The notes: generated from the letters alone by a model not told the origin. Counted from the first letter of the stretch, positions 39,635 through 49,758 are shown. The stretch: DNA of 64,000 nt from Mycobacterium sp. E787 (GCF_001668725.1 NZ_LZKL01000025.1:1-64000); one strand, 5' to 3'. Numbers and translations: made by a program.

Positions 39635-41113
39635 CTAGGCGGTGAACCGGTAGTCGTCGAGGTCGAACCGCCGGCTGCGCCAGTAGGTCTCCAGCGTGGT
39701 CGCCGGGCGTAGCGGCACGTCGCCGTTCTTGTCGAAGTAGTAGCTGTTGGCCAGCTTGCAGCTGTCCTGCCAGAAGATCTGCCGGTGCCGCTTGCGCATC
39801 ATCTCGGCGAAGTACCGCTCGTTGGCCTCCTTGGTCACCTCGACGCGCGTCGCGGCGACGCGCCGGGCCCGTTTGAGGCACCGCACGATGTGGTGCGTCT
39901 GGGTCTCGATCAACGCGAAATACGAAGAGCCGACGTACCCGTACGGCCCGAAGACGGTGAACATGTTGGGAAAGCCGGGAACTGAAACCCCCTCGTAGGC
40001 CTGCAGCCGGTGCTCGTCCCAAAACCGGCTCAGGGACACCCCGCCGGCGCCGGTGACCGCGAACGTGGGGACGTTGTCGGTGTCCATCACCTTGAAGCCG
40101 GTGGCCAGGATCAACACGTCGACCTCGTGCGCCTCGCCGTCGGTGGTGGCGACCGCGTCGGGCGTGACCTTGTCGATCGGCTCGGTGACCAGCCGGACGT
40201 TGTCGCGGTTGAAGGTGGCCAGGTAGTCGTTGTGGAAGCCGGGCCGCTTGCAGCCCACGGCGTAGCGGGGGGTGAGTTGCTCACGCACCGTCGGGTCGGT
40301 GACCTGCTTTCGCAAATAGGCGAGCCCGGCCGACCTCATCCGCTCGGCCAGCGGGAAGACCGTGAAGTACTGGGCAGCGATGGTGAAGCTCAGCTCGACG
40401 AAGGCCTGGCTGAGCAGCCGCTGCACGACCTTGCCGCCGGGTATCCGCATCGCCCAGCGGATCGGCGCCGGCAGTGGCACGTCGAACTTGGGGAAGCACC
40501 AGATCGGGGTGCGCTGAAACACCGTGAGCTGGGAGACGATCGGCGCGATCTCGGGGATCACCTGCACGGCCGAGGCGCCGGTGCCGATGATCGCGACGCG
40601 CTTGCCGGTCAGGTCCTGGCCGTGGTCCCACCGCGCGGTGTGCATGGTGATGCCGGCGAAGGAGTCCACGCCGTCGATGTCGGGCAGGTTCGGCACGGTC
40701 AGCACGCCGCACGCGCTGACCAGGAACCGGGCGGTCATCACCCCGCCGGGGTCGGTCTGCACGCGCCACAACGCGTGCTCGTCGTCGAACTCGGCGGACA
40801 GCACCTTGGTGTTGAAGCGGATCCGCGACCGGATGCCGTATTTGTCGACGCAATGCTCGGCGTAGGCCTTGAGCTCGCGGCCGGGCGCGTAGGTTCGCGA
40901 CCAGCGCGGGCTCTGTTCGAAGGAGTACTGGTAGGAGAACGACGGAATGTCCACGGCGATACCGGGATACGTGTTCCAGTGCCACGTCCCGCCGACGCCG
41001 TCGCCGGCCTCGAGCACCAGGTAGTTGGACAGCCCGGCCTGGTCGAGCTTGATCGCGGCGCCGATGCCGGAGAATCCCGCGCCGACGATGAGGGTGTGGT
41101 AGTCGGGTCTCAT
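39635..41113 (-). CDS. Flavin-containing (Baeyer-Villiger-type) monooxygenase
   Basis: This 492-residue NADPH/FAD monooxygenase has the FAD motif IVGAGFSGIGAAIKLDQAG, the fingerprint FAGITMHTARW (FxGxxxHxxxW, typical of Baeyer-Villiger monooxygenases), and the NADPH Rossmann motif IIGTGASAVQVIPEIA. ATG at 41113 is chosen because it opens directly into the FAD fold and overlaps the P450 stop by 4 bases; upstream in-frame codons lie inside the P450 gene. It is equivalent to Rv1393c. It follows cyp132 in one operon, so the two oxygenases may act in sequence on a lipid or sterol-like compound; the substrate is unknown. Confidence 0.92.
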   Translation of the reverse strand: MRPDYHTLIVGAGFSGIGAAIKLDQAGLSNYLVLEAGDGVGGTWHWNTYPGIAVDIPSFSYQYSFEQSPRWSRTYAPGRELKAYAEHCVDKYGIRSRIRFNTKVLSAEFDDEHALWRVQTDPGGVMTARFLVSACGVLTVPNLPDIDGVDSFAGITMHTARWDHGQDLTGKRVAIIGTGASAVQVIPEIAPIVSQLTVFQRTPIWCFPKFDVPLPAPIRWAMRIPGGKVVQRLLSQAFVELSFTIAAQYFTVFPLAERMRSAGLAYLRKQVTDPTVREQLTPRYAVGCKRPGFHNDYLATFNRDNVRLVTEPIDKVTPDAVATTDGEAHEVDVLILATGFKVMDTDNVPTFAVTGAGGVSLSRFWDEHRLQAYEGVSVPGFPNMFTVFGPYGYVGSSYFALIETQTHHIVRCLKRARRVAATRVEVTKEANERYFAEMMRKRHRQIFWQDSCKLANSYYFDKNGDVPLRPATTLETYWRSRRFDLDDYRFTA

Positions 41114-42498
41114 GGGCGGCTCGTTCCGATCATGTGCAGCCCGTGCCTGGGCCGCAACGTCAACGTTGCCTCCGGTTCGACCGGGTGGCCTGGGGCGAGG
41201 TCGAAGACGTGCCGTTGGCTCATGATCGCCGTGATCAGCACCATCTCCATCAACGCGAAGCTCTGCCCGATGCAGATCCGCCGGCCGCCGCCGAACGGCA
41301 GGTACGCCGACCGCGGCCGCGCCCGGTCGGGGACGAGAAACCGATTGGGGTCGAAGGCTTCCGGGTCGCGCCACCAGCGCGCGTCATGGTGGATGTGGTG
41401 GATCGGGATCACGACGGTGGTGCCGGGTCGGATGTGGTGGTTGCCGATGACGTCGTCGGCCACCGCCCTGCGCGCGATCACCCACACCGCGGAGAAGTAG
41501 CGCTGCGACTCCTGCAGGCACGCCGACGTCCACGGCAGCCGGCCCAGGTCGTCGGCGGTGGGCCGGCGGCCGCCCAGCACGTCGTCGACCTCGGCGAGCA
41601 TCCGCTCGCGGGCCGCGGCGTTGCCGGCCATCAGGTACCAGAACCACGACATGGCGTTGGCGGTGGTCTCGTGGCCCGCGAGCATGAAGGTGAGGGCTTC
41701 GTCGCGGACCCGGCGGCGTGGCCACCGGCCGCCGTCCGCGCGCAGCAACACGTTGAGGAAGTCGGCGGATTCGGTGGGGTGCGCCAGGCGGTGGTCGATG
41801 ATGGCGTTGACCGCCGCGTCGAGCGTCAGCACGATTTCCTGCATGTCGCGCAGCGGCGGCGGCATGCGGACTCCCGAGAACACGCACCGGTTCAGGGCGT
41901 CGTAGACCGGGCGCGGCATCAGGCCCCAGAGCGCGAGCCGCTCCAGCTTCTCCGCGTGCCGCATCCCGCGCGTCGCCAGGTCGTTCATGCTGTGCACCAG
42001 CGGCCCGAAGTCCTGGCTGAACAGGGAATTGGCGACCACGCGCAGGGTCGCCTCGACCATCGTCTCGTGCATGTCGAATCGTCGTCCCGCGGCCAGGCCG
42101 TCGGCGATGTCGGTGATCGGATCGATCATCAGGCCGACGATCTCGTTGAGGTGCCGCCGCGCGAACGTGGGGTTCAGCAGACCGCGGTGGGTGGCCCAGG
42201 AGTCGCCCTCGTCGGTGAGGAGATTGACCCCCGCGGTGGCCCGGATCGGCTCGTACTCATCGGACTTGACGTAGCGCAGCCGCGCCGAGTGCAGCACGTG
42301 GTCCACGTAATCGGGATGGCTGATCGACACGAAACGTCTTCCACCGCAGCGGAACCGGACAATGTCGCTGCCCCGGGCCCGGCCCAGGAACCCGTCGCCG
42401 ACGTCGAAGCCGACGGTGAGGGCCTCGCGCGTCATGGTCCACGCGCTGAGGCGCTTGGCGGGTGTTCCGGGTAGCCGCTCCACGGTGAGGGTCGCCAT
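41110..42498 (-). CDS. cyp132: Cytochrome P450 (CYP132-like)
   Basis: This haem-thiolate monooxygenase has 462 residues. The I-helix oxygen-binding motif is [12 protein letters not shown]. The K-helix ExxR is ESQR in CLQESQRYF. The haem-binding loop is [10 protein letters not shown] with the ligand Cys at about residue 409. It matches the locus and length of Rv1394c (cyp132). It runs divergently from the AraC regulator across a 75-bp gap and overlaps the monooxygenase downstream by 4 bases. Substrate unknown. The symbol is given from synteny and sequence resemblance. Confidence 0.9.
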   Translation of the reverse strand: MATLTVERLPGTPAKRLSAWTMTREALTVGFDVGDGFLGRARGSDIVRFRCGGRRFVSISHPDYVDHVLHSARLRYVKSDEYEPIRATAGVNLLTDEGDSWATHRGLLNPTFARRHLNEIVGLMIDPITDIADGLAAGRRFDMHETMVEATLRVVANSLFSQDFGPLVHSMNDLATRGMRHAEKLERLALWGLMPRPVYDALNRCVFSGVRMPPPLRDMQEIVLTLDAAVNAIIDHRLAHPTESADFLNVLLRADGGRWPRRRVRDEALTFMLAGHETTANAMSWFWYLMAGNAAARERMLAEVDDVLGGRRPTADDLGRLPWTSACLQESQRYFSAVWVIARRAVADDVIGNHHIRPGTTVVIPIHHIHHDARWWRDPEAFDPNRFLVPDRARPRSAYLPFGGGRRICIGQSFALMEMVLITAIMSQRHVFDLAPGHPVEPEATLTLRPRHGLHMIGTSRP

Positions 42499-42573
42499 GC
42501 GTCAACTGTAGGGGCGAGGCGCCCGGTCCATAATGAGAGAATCGGACAGCGAGTTGGGACTTTAGGACAGGCC

Positions 42574-43602
42574 ATGCGGCAGCGGCTCCCGATCGAGGTG
42601 AGCCACCCGGTCTACGCGACGCGGGTGCTGTGCGAGGTCGCCAACGATCGGGGGGTTCCGACCCGCGACGTTCTCGCGGGCACCGCGATCGACCCGGCCC
42701 AGCTCACCGATCCCGACGCTGTGGTGAGCGCGCTCGACGAAATCCGGGCCGTGCGCCGGTTGCTGGCCCGGCTCCCCGACGAGGCCGGCCTCGGCGTCGA
42801 CGTCGGCAGCCGGTTCACGCTGACCCACATGGGGCTGTTCGGGTTCGCCGTGATGTCATGCGGCACACTGCGCGAGCTGTTCTCCATGGCGATGCGCTAC
42901 TTCGCCCTGACCATGCTGCACATCGACCTCAAGCTGTTCGAAACCGCCGACGACTGCGTGATCGAGATCGGCGCGGCGCACCTGCCGGAGGATGTGCGGG
43001 GCTTCTTCATCGAACGCGACATCGCCGGAATCATCTCCACCACGGTGACATTCACGCTGCCCGTGGCCGAGAAGTACGCGCAGGAGGTGTCGGCCGAGCT
43101 GGCGGTCAACGAGGCGCTGCTGCGGCCGGTGCTGGCGCTGGTACCCGTGCACGATGTCGCGTTCGGGCGGGCGCACAACCGGTTGCACTTCCCGCGGGCC
43201 ATGTTCGACGAGCCCCTGCCGCAGGCCGACCGCCACACGATGGAGCTGTGCATGGCGCAGTGTGACGTGCTGATGCAGAACAGCGAGCGCCGCCAGGGCA
43301 TCACCGCGCTGGTGCGCAGCAAGCTGTTTCGGGATTCGGGCGTGTTCCCCACGCTGTCCGACGTCGCGGCGGAGCTCGACATCCACCCGCGGACGCTGCG
43401 CCGCCGGCTCGCCGAGGAGGACACGTCGTTCCGTGCGCTGTTGAACGAGGCGCGTTCGACGGTGGCCGTCGACCTGCTCCGCAACGTCGGCCTGACGGTG
43501 GAGGAGGTGTCCACCCGCCTGGGCTACACGGAGGTCTCGACGTTCTCGCACGCGTTCAGGCGCTGGTACGGCGTTGCGCCCAGCGCATATTCGCGACGCT
43601 GA
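42574..43602 (+). CDS. AraC-family transcriptional regulator (Rv1395-like)
   Basis: This 342-residue regulator has an N-terminal Arabinose_bd-like domain ([37 protein letters not shown]). The C-terminal AraC double helix-turn-helix reads [20 protein letters not shown] and [21 protein letters not shown], ending [16 protein letters not shown]. It is divergent from cyp132, which Rv1395 is reported to regulate in M. tuberculosis. A candidate -10 (TAATGA) lies in the 75-bp shared region. H37Rv has a PE_PGRS gene and a toxin-antitoxin pair downstream; here lipH follows at once. Confidence 0.93.
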   Translation: MRQRLPIEVSHPVYATRVLCEVANDRGVPTRDVLAGTAIDPAQLTDPDAVVSALDEIRAVRRLLARLPDEAGLGVDVGSRFTLTHMGLFGFAVMSCGTLRELFSMAMRYFALTMLHIDLKLFETADDCVIEIGAAHLPEDVRGFFIERDIAGIISTTVTFTLPVAEKYAQEVSAELAVNEALLRPVLALVPVHDVAFGRAHNRLHFPRAMFDEPLPQADRHTMELCMAQCDVLMQNSERRQGITALVRSKLFRDSGVFPTLSDVAAELDIHPRTLRRRLAEEDTSFRALLNEARSTVAVDLLRNVGLTVEEVSTRLGYTEVSTFSHAFRRWYGVAPSAYSRR

Positions 43603-43606
43603 ATCT

Positions 43607-44569
43607 TCAGCCGTGCAGCGCCTTCCGCAACGCGGCCAGCCCGCGGTTGGTGGCCTCGGCGGCGGCCGGAATCACCAGGGCGAAGCTGGCGTAGCCGTGC
43701 ACCATGTTCGGCTCGTTACTCAGTTCGGCGGGCACGCCCGCGGCGTTGAGCAGCTCGGCGTAGACGGACCCGTCGTCGCGCAGCGGGTCGTGTTCGGCGA
43801 TCCCGATGAAGGCGGGCGGCAAGCCGGACAGGTCGTCGGCGTTGGCCGGGGCCAGCGTGGTCGGCAGGGCCTTCGGGTCGGTGATGTCCAGGTTCGGCAG
43901 GTACCAGGACAGGAAGGCGTCGATCACGTCGCGATCCAGGATGGGCGCATACGCGTTCTCGGTGTGCGACGGCAGCGACAGATCGGCGGTGACCGTTGGG
44001 TACCACAGCAACTGGAACTTCAGCGTCGGTCCGCAGTTATCGCGGGCCAGGTGCGCCATGACGGCGGCGAGGTTGCCGCCGGCCGAGTCACCCGCCACCG
44101 CGATGCGGTCCGGGTCGCCGCCCAGCTCGGCGGCGTTCTCGGCGACCCACTGCAGCGCGGCCCAGCAGTCGTTCACCCCCGCGGGGAATGGGTGTTCGGG
44201 GGCCAGCCGGTAGTCGACGGACACGACGATGGCCTCGGCGCCGACGGCGTGCGCGCGGGCGACGGGGTCGTGGGTCTCCAGGTCGCCGAGGCAGAATCCG
44301 CCGCCGTGGTAGAAGACGACGATGGGCAGCGCCTCGCGATCGCTGGCGGGCCGGTAGATCCGCACGGGAATGTCGGTCAACTCGCCGTAACCGATCGTCC
44401 GCTCTTCGGTGCGCATATCCGGAAGCAGTTCGGGGGGCACCTTGAGCTGGCGCAGCCTCGAGCGCGCGACCTCGACACCGTCGGCGGCGTTGAAGGTGAC
44501 CGTGAAGGCGTCGAGCAGCGTCTTCAGCGTCGGATCGATGGTCGGTCGAGCGAGGGTCGGCTCAATCAT
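43607..44569 (-). CDS. lipH: HSL-family esterase/lipase
   Basis: This 320-residue enzyme of the hormone-sensitive lipase (GDXG) family has the oxyanion motif FYHGGGFCLGD, the nucleophile elbow AGDSAGGNLA, catalytic Asp in [11 protein letters not shown] and catalytic His in MVHGYASF. It hydrolyses short- to medium-chain esters. ATG at 44569 sets the normal N-terminus (IEPTLARPTIDP); the frame is open upstream but runs into lipI. It is equivalent to Rv1399c. It follows lipI by 22 bp on the same strand; the two share the same layout and likely arose by duplication. Confidence 0.92.
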   Translation of the reverse strand: MIEPTLARPTIDPTLKTLLDAFTVTFNAADGVEVARSRLRQLKVPPELLPDMRTEERTIGYGELTDIPVRIYRPASDREALPIVVFYHGGGFCLGDLETHDPVARAHAVGAEAIVVSVDYRLAPEHPFPAGVNDCWAALQWVAENAAELGGDPDRIAVAGDSAGGNLAAVMAHLARDNCGPTLKFQLLWYPTVTADLSLPSHTENAYAPILDRDVIDAFLSWYLPNLDITDPKALPTTLAPANADDLSGLPPAFIGIAEHDPLRDDGSVYAELLNAAGVPAELSNEPNMVHGYASFALVIPAAAEATNRGLAALRKALHG

Positions 44570-44591
44570 TAGTACAAAATACGCCTGGCGT

Positions 44592-45548
44592 TCATCTGTG
44601 CAGCGCATTCCGCAACGCCGCGAGCCCGCGCTCCATGGCGGATGTGGCCGCCGGCACGACGCCGGCGTAGCCGAGGTAGCCGTGCACCATGGTCTCGGCG
44701 TTGTGCACCTCGACCGGGACGCCCGCGTCGGCCAGCAACTCGCCGTACCGGATGCCGTCGTCGCGCAGCGGGTCATGACCGGCGACGCCGATGTAGGCCG
44801 ACGGCAGGCCGGTCAGGTCCTTCGCCCGCCCCGGCGCCATGCCCGGCGGCGGATCCGACGGGTCGACTTCGCCTGCGTACCAACGCGAGAACGCGGCGAC
44901 GGCCCTGGTGTCCAGGATCGGCGCGGTCGCGTTCTCGGTGAACGACGGCAGCGACGGGTCCCAGAGCGTGGAGGGATACCACAACAGCTGGAACGCGATC
45001 GGCGGCCCGCCGCCATCGCGGGCCCGCTGGGCGGTCGACGCGGCGATCGTCCCGCCGGCCGAATCGCCGGCGACCGCGATCCGCGTGGTGTCGGCACCGA
45101 GCTCGGATCCGTGCTCGGTGACCCACAGCGTTGCGGCCCAAGCGTCTTCGACGGCGGCGGGGTAGGGGTGCTCGGGTGCCAGCCGGTAGTCGACGGACAC
45201 CACGATCGCCTCTGCGGCGACCGCGTGCTGGCGGGCCGTGCCGTCGTGGGTGTCGAGGTCGCCCACGACGAAGCCGCCGCCGTGGAAGAACAGCACCACG
45301 GGCGCGGCCGGCCCCGGATCGGCTGAGGGCCAATAGATCCGGGTGCCGAGGGGGCCGCCCGGCCCCGGGATGGTCCGGTCCTCGACCCGCAGCTCGGGGT
45401 GCAGTGGGCGGCGGGGCAGGTTCCGGAACCGTTGCCGCGCCGCGTCGACACCATCGTCCGTTGATAGCCGGAAGGGAACCGCATCCAGTACCTTCTGCAA
45501 GATGGGGTCGATACCAGGGTTTTCCTCCGCCGTGTCCAAGCTGGGCAT
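44592..45548 (-). CDS. lipI: HSL-family esterase/lipase
   Basis: This 318-residue enzyme is related to the lipH product. It has [17 protein letters not shown], the nucleophile elbow [10 protein letters not shown], the Asp segment [12 protein letters not shown], and the His in [10 protein letters not shown]. It is equivalent to Rv1400c. Its ATG (plus-strand 45546-45548) overlaps by two bases the ATG of the divergent membrane gene. The two therefore share a control region that lies inside each other's coding sequence. Confidence 0.9.
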   Translation of the reverse strand: MPSLDTAEENPGIDPILQKVLDAVPFRLSTDDGVDAARQRFRNLPRRPLHPELRVEDRTIPGPGGPLGTRIYWPSADPGPAAPVVLFFHGGGFVVGDLDTHDGTARQHAVAAEAIVVSVDYRLAPEHPYPAAVEDAWAATLWVTEHGSELGADTTRIAVAGDSAGGTIAASTAQRARDGGGPPIAFQLLWYPSTLWDPSLPSFTENATAPILDTRAVAAFSRWYAGEVDPSDPPPGMAPGRAKDLTGLPSAYIGVAGHDPLRDDGIRYGELLADAGVPVEVHNAETMVHGYLGYAGVVPAATSAMERGLAALRNALHR

Positions 45549-46302
45549 GGAAGTACCGTACGCACCTCGCCTGGTGTCCGGCGGCTGGGTGGTGGCCGGG
45601 TGGGCGGGCCTCGCGTACGGCGTCTACCTGACCGTGCTCGCGTTGCGCTCGCCGCCGGGAACGAGTTTGACGGGGCACTGGGTCCTGCAGCCGGCGTTCA
45701 AGGCGTCGATGGCGGTGCTGCTGACCGTCGCCGCGGTGGCGCACCCCATCGTCCGCGAGCGGCGCTGGCTGATGCCGGCGCTGCTGTTGTCGGCCGTCGG
45801 CGACTGGCTGTTGGCCATCCCGTGGTGGACGATGTCATTCGGCTTGGGGCTGGCGGCATTCCTGTTGGCGCACTTGTGTTTCCTGGGCGCACTGATTCCC
45901 CTGGCCCGCGCGTCGCGGCCGCGCCTGGCCGCGGTCGTCCTGATGTGCCTCGTCTCGGTGTCGTTGTTGCTGTGGTTGTGGCCCCACCTGATCCGCGACA
46001 AGCTGACCGTTCCGGTGGCGCTCTACATGATCGTGCTGACCGCGATGGTGTGCGCGGCCCTGCTGGCCGATTTGCCGACGATCTGGACCGCGGTGGGTGC
46101 GGTGTGTTTCGCGGCGTCGGACGCCATGATCGCGATCGGCCGGTTCGTCCTGTACAACGACGCGCTTGCGGTGCCGATCTGGTGGCTCTACGCCGCCGCC
46201 CAGGTCCTGATCACGGCGGGATTCTTCTTCGGCCGCGAGGAGCCCGACTACGAGTACGAGGGCGACTACGACGATTACGAGCCCGGGCCTGACGAAGGCT
46301 AG
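45547..46302 (+). CDS. YhhN/TMEM86-family membrane protein (Rv1401-like)
   Basis: This 251-residue membrane protein has about eight hydrophobic segments (for example [59 protein letters not shown]). A short acidic tyrosine-rich tail ([18 protein letters not shown]) follows. The family includes lysoplasmalogenases (TMEM86), which cleave the vinyl ether bond of lysoplasmalogen, but many members are uncharacterised. ATG at 45547 is the first start that avoids lipI. priA follows immediately at a TTG. The acidic tail is unusual for the family. Confidence 0.8.
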   Translation: MEVPYAPRLVSGGWVVAGWAGLAYGVYLTVLALRSPPGTSLTGHWVLQPAFKASMAVLLTVAAVAHPIVRERRWLMPALLLSAVGDWLLAIPWWTMSFGLGLAAFLLAHLCFLGALIPLARASRPRLAAVVLMCLVSVSLLLWLWPHLIRDKLTVPVALYMIVLTAMVCAALLADLPTIWTAVGAVCFAASDAMIAIGRFVLYNDALAVPIWWLYAAAQVLITAGFFFGREEPDYEYEGDYDDYEPGPDEG

Positions 46303-48309
46303 TTGTCGGTTCCCTTGGCCAGCAAGGTAACTCCCGAGGTCGAACCGATCGCGCGGGTGCTGCCCATGCTCTCGGTGCCGCACCTGGACCGCGAGTTCGA
46401 CTACCTGGTGCCCGCCGAGCAGTCCGACGACGCGCAGCCCGGGGTGCGGGTGCGGGTGCGGTTCCACGGCCGGCTGGTCGACGCGTTCGTGCTGGAACGC
46501 CGCAACGACACCGATCACAGCGGCAAGCTGGGCTGGCTGGACCGCGTCGTGTCGGCCGAACCGGTCCTCACGCCGGAGATTCGCCGACTGGTCGACGCGG
46601 TGGCGGCGCGCTACGCCGGGACCAGGCCCGACGTGTTGCGGCTGGCGGTGCCGCCCCGGCACGCCAGGGTGGAGCGGGAACCGGCGGGCGTCCTCGCGCT
46701 GCCGGTGGTCGCGCCCGTCGACCCGTCGCGCTGGGAGGCCTACGGCCGCGGCGGGCAGTTCCTTGCCGCGCTGGCCGAGTCGCGCGCCGCCCGGGCCGTC
46801 TGGCAGGCGCTGCCGGGCGAGCCGTGGGCGGACCGCTTCGCCGAGGCGGCCGCGCAAACCGTCCGGGCGGGGCGGGCGGCGCTGGCGATCGTGCCCGACC
46901 AACGGGACCTGGACACGCTGTGGTGCGCCGCGACCGCCCACATCGACCCGGAGTGCGTGGTGGCGCTGTCGGCGGGACTGGGCCCGGCCGCGCGCTATCG
47001 GCGTTGGCTCGTGGCGCTGCGCGGCACCGCGCGGCTGGTGATCGGCACCCGCAGCGCGGTTTTCGCGCCGCTGTCCGACCTGGGCCTCGTCATGGTGTGG
47101 GCCGACGCCGATGACAGCCTCGCCGAACCGAGGGCGCCGTACCCGCACGCCCGCGAGGTCGGGATGCTGCGCGCGCACCAGGCGCGTTGCGCGGCGCTGA
47201 TCGGCGGGTTCGCTCGGACGGCCGAGGCCCAGGCGCTGGTGCGCAGCGGATGGGCGCATGACATCGTCGCGGTGCGGCCGGTGGTGCGCGCCCGCACCCC
47301 GCGGGTCGTCGCCCTCGACGACAGCGGCTACGCCGAGGAGCGCGACCCGGCCGCGCGCACCGCGCGGATTCCGTCCATCGCGCTGCGCGCCGCCCGCTCG
47401 TCGCTGGAGGCGGGTGCGCCGGTGCTGGTGCAGGTGCCCCGGCGCGGGTACGTCCCGTCGCTGGCGTGCGGGCGCTGCCGCACCATCGCGCGGTGCCGGT
47501 ACTGCACGGGCCCGCTGGCGCTGCAGGAGCGTGGACCGGGTGCGGTGTGCCGCTGGTGCGGACGAGCCGAACCCCAGTTACGTTGCGCGCGTTGCGGATC
47601 CGAAGCGGTGCGCGCGGTCGTTGTGGGGGCCAGGCGCACCGCCGAGGAGCTCGGCCGCGCCTTCGCCGGGACGCCGGTCGTCACCTCGGCGGGCGACGCC
47701 GTCGTCTCGGAGGTGGCCGCCCGCCCGGCGCTGGTGGTCGCGACGCCGGGCGCCGAACCCCGCGCGGAGGCCGGGTACGGCGCGGCGCTGCTGCTGGACA
47801 CCTGGGCGCTGCTGGGCCGCCAAGACCTGCGCGCCGCCGAGGACGCGCTCTGGCGCTGGATGAGCGCCGCGGCGCTGGTGCGTGCGCGCGGCGACGGCGG
47901 CGTCGTGCTGGTGGTCGCCGAATCAACAATTCCCACAGTGCAATCGCTGATCCGTTGGGACCCGGTGGGGCATGCGGATGCCGATCTGACGGCGCGCGCC
48001 GAGGTCGGCCTGCCACCCAGCGTGCACATGGCGGCCATCGACGGCGGGGCCGAAGCGGTGGCGGCGCTCCTGGAGGAGGCGCGGTTGCCCGACGGGGCCG
48101 ATGTGCTGGGTCCCGTCGACCTGCCGCCGGGCGTGCGCCGGCCCCCGGGGACGCCCGCGGACGTGCCGGCGATCAGGATGCTGGTGCGCGTGCCCCGCGA
48201 GCACGGCCTGGCGCTGGCCGCGTCGCTGCGCCGCGGCGTCGGGGTGCTCAGCGCCCGGCAGAACCACGAGCCGGTGCGGGTGCAGATCGACCCGCTGCAC
48301 ATCGGTTAG
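46303..48309 (+). CDS. priA: Primosomal protein N' (PriA), helicase motifs absent
   Basis: PriA restarts stalled replication forks. This 668-residue protein keeps the N-terminal DNA-binding domain (VLPMLSVPHLDREFDYLVP, VRVRFHGRLVDAFVLER). It also keeps the zinc region with eight cysteines (CGRCRTIARCRYC, then CRWCGRAEPQLRCARCG). The Walker A segment is degenerate (ALPGEPWADRF instead of GxTGSGKT) and the DEEH box reads WADADD, so ATP-driven unwinding is unlikely. This is known for actinobacterial PriA. A TTG directly after the previous stop opens the frame; later starts are possible. Equivalent to Rv1402. Confidence 0.9.
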   Translation: MSVPLASKVTPEVEPIARVLPMLSVPHLDREFDYLVPAEQSDDAQPGVRVRVRFHGRLVDAFVLERRNDTDHSGKLGWLDRVVSAEPVLTPEIRRLVDAVAARYAGTRPDVLRLAVPPRHARVEREPAGVLALPVVAPVDPSRWEAYGRGGQFLAALAESRAARAVWQALPGEPWADRFAEAAAQTVRAGRAALAIVPDQRDLDTLWCAATAHIDPECVVALSAGLGPAARYRRWLVALRGTARLVIGTRSAVFAPLSDLGLVMVWADADDSLAEPRAPYPHAREVGMLRAHQARCAALIGGFARTAEAQALVRSGWAHDIVAVRPVVRARTPRVVALDDSGYAEERDPAARTARIPSIALRAARSSLEAGAPVLVQVPRRGYVPSLACGRCRTIARCRYCTGPLALQERGPGAVCRWCGRAEPQLRCARCGSEAVRAVVVGARRTAEELGRAFAGTPVVTSAGDAVVSEVAARPALVVATPGAEPRAEAGYGAALLLDTWALLGRQDLRAAEDALWRWMSAAALVRARGDGGVVLVVAESTIPTVQSLIRWDPVGHADADLTARAEVGLPPSVHMAAIDGGAEAVAALLEEARLPDGADVLGPVDLPPGVRRPPGTPADVPAIRMLVRVPREHGLALAASLRRGVGVLSARQNHEPVRVQIDPLHIG

Positions 48310-48339
48310 CGGCCGGCCGGGCAAACCGTTCCCTGCGGC

Positions 48340-48362
48340 GATAGTATGTCTAGGAAACTATC
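48340..48362 (+). promoter_or_regulatory. Candidate MarR operator upstream of the regulator
   Basis: GATAGT (48340-48345) and ACTATC (48357-48362) form a perfect inverted repeat with an 11-nt spacer. They lie about 70 nt upstream of the MarR start codon. The spacing and AT-rich arms suit a dimeric winged-helix regulator. Confidence 0.45.
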
Positions 48363-48432
48363 CCGGATCTCGATACTAGAAGGCTGTTACACTTTCTACT
48401 CTCCAGCTCTGATGGCCCGAAGGGAAGGCGCG

Positions 48433-48921
48433 ATGGCGGCGGACAACGCGACCACGGCTGACGAGTCACTGGACGTGATCACCGATGCGTTGCTGACGGC
48501 CTCGCGTTTGCTGGTGGCGATCTCGGCCCGCTCGATCGGGCAGGTCGACGAATCCATCACCATTCCGCAGTTCCGGACCCTGGTGATCCTGTCCAACCGC
48601 GGCCCCGTCAACCTGGCCACGCTGGCCGGCCTGCTCGGCGTGCAACCCTCGGCCACCGGCCGGATGGTCGACCGGCTAGTCGCCGCCGGACTGATCGACC
48701 GCCTCCCGCACCCGACCTCCCGCCGCGAACTGCTGGCCGCGCCGACCAAGCGCGGACGCGAGATCGTCCGGCGGGTCACGGCGTACCGGCGCGCCGAGAT
48801 CGCCGCGATCGTGGAGAAGATGCCGGCGCCGGAACGTCATGGGCTGGTGCGGGCCCTGACCGCGTTCACCGCCGCCGGCGGCGAGCCCGACGTCCACGTG
48901 GACGCGGACCTCGACGTGTAG
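48433..48921 (+). CDS. MarR-family transcriptional regulator (Rv1404-like)
   Basis: This 162-residue winged-helix regulator has TIPQFRTLVILSNRGPVNLA, then the recognition region LAGLLGVQPSATGRMVDRLV and the wing GLIDRLPHPTSRRELLAAPT. ATG at 48433 is chosen because GAAGGGAAGG precedes it closely; the frame is open further upstream. It is equivalent to Rv1404. The methyltransferase gene (Rv1405c-like) is convergent, 9 bp beyond the stop. In M. tuberculosis the pair responds to acid stress. Palindromes upstream of both genes could be its operators. Confidence 0.9.
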   Translation: MAADNATTADESLDVITDALLTASRLLVAISARSIGQVDESITIPQFRTLVILSNRGPVNLATLAGLLGVQPSATGRMVDRLVAAGLIDRLPHPTSRRELLAAPTKRGREIVRRVTAYRRAEIAAIVEKMPAPERHGLVRALTAFTAAGGEPDVHVDADLDV

Positions 48922-48930
48922 CCGCCCGAC

Positions 48931-49758
48931 TCACCCCTTTTCAGCGGTGACCAGCAGGTACTCCCACTGCATGGCGCCGTCGGCCAGGTACTGGTGTGCC
49001 AGCTCGACGAGTTGCGCGTCGAGCTCGGTGGACAGGATGCGGTTGTGGCCGATGTTCGCGTACGCCTCGATGGTCGGGCCGTAGTGATCCTTGAAGTACC
49101 GGTGCACGGCCTCGGCGCTGTCGAACCGGTTCACCGGCAGGTTGCCCCGCACCGTCGTGACGCGGCCGACCCGGTCGCCCAGCAGCCCGGCGACGTAACC
49201 CTCGCGCCCCCACATCGCCGCCGGGGCCACCGCCGGTGACAGGCTCGGGCGGTACGGCCGCAGGGTGGCCAGCATCCGGCCGAAGAATCCCTCCGGGGTC
49301 CAACTGATCACGCCGATCGTTCCGCCCGGCCGGCAAACCCGGATCAGCTCGTCGGCCGCACGCCGGTGGTCGGGCGCGAACTGCACGCCGATCGCCGAGA
49401 CGACGGCGTCGAACTCACCGTCGCCGAACGGCAGCGCGTGCGCGTTGGCTTCCCGATAGTCCAGCACCAACCCCTGCGCCGCGGCCCGCGCCTGCGACCG
49501 CTGCAGCAACTCGGGGGTGAGGTCGGTGGAGACGACGTCGGCGCCGGTCCTGGCCGCGGGCAGTGAGATGTTGCCGGACCCTGCGGCGACATCGAGCACC
49601 CGCACGCCAGGGCCGATGCCGGTTGCGGCCACCAGTACCGGCCCCAGCGGGGCCATCACCTCCTCGGCCATCAGGGCGTAGTCGCCCAGCGCCCACATCG
49701 CGCGATGCGTCGCCGCGACGTCGTCGGGAACGGTGCTGTCGAGGGCGTCGAGAGTCAT
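48931..49758 (-). CDS. SAM-dependent methyltransferase (Rv1405c-like)
   Basis: This 275-residue class I methyltransferase of the UbiE/MenG-like group has motif I VLDVAAGSGNISL, post-I DVVSTDLTPELLQRS, and the segment PFGDGEFDAVVSAIGVQFAP. ATG at 49758 is preceded by an excellent AGGAGG site. The substrate is unknown. It is convergent with the MarR gene, and its upstream region contains the CAATAGCTATTG palindrome. H37Rv has Rv1403c and Rv1405c, two similar genes; only one copy is present here. Confidence 0.9.
   Translation of the reverse strand: MTLDALDSTVPDDVAATHRAMWALGDYALMAEEVMAPLGPVLVAATGIGPGVRVLDVAAGSGNISLPAARTGADVVSTDLTPELLQRSQARAAAQGLVLDYREANAHALPFGDGEFDAVVSAIGVQFAPDHRRAADELIRVCRPGGTIGVISWTPEGFFGRMLATLRPYRPSLSPAVAPAAMWGREGYVAGLLGDRVGRVTTVRGNLPVNRFDSAEAVHRYFKDHYGPTIEAYANIGHNRILSTELDAQLVELAHQYLADGAMQWEYLLVTAEKG

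Noticed and set aside
47510..47630. Cysteine-rich segment of PriA as a separate zinc-finger gene
   Set aside because: It is in frame with the rest of PriA and matches the known zinc-binding insertion of that family.
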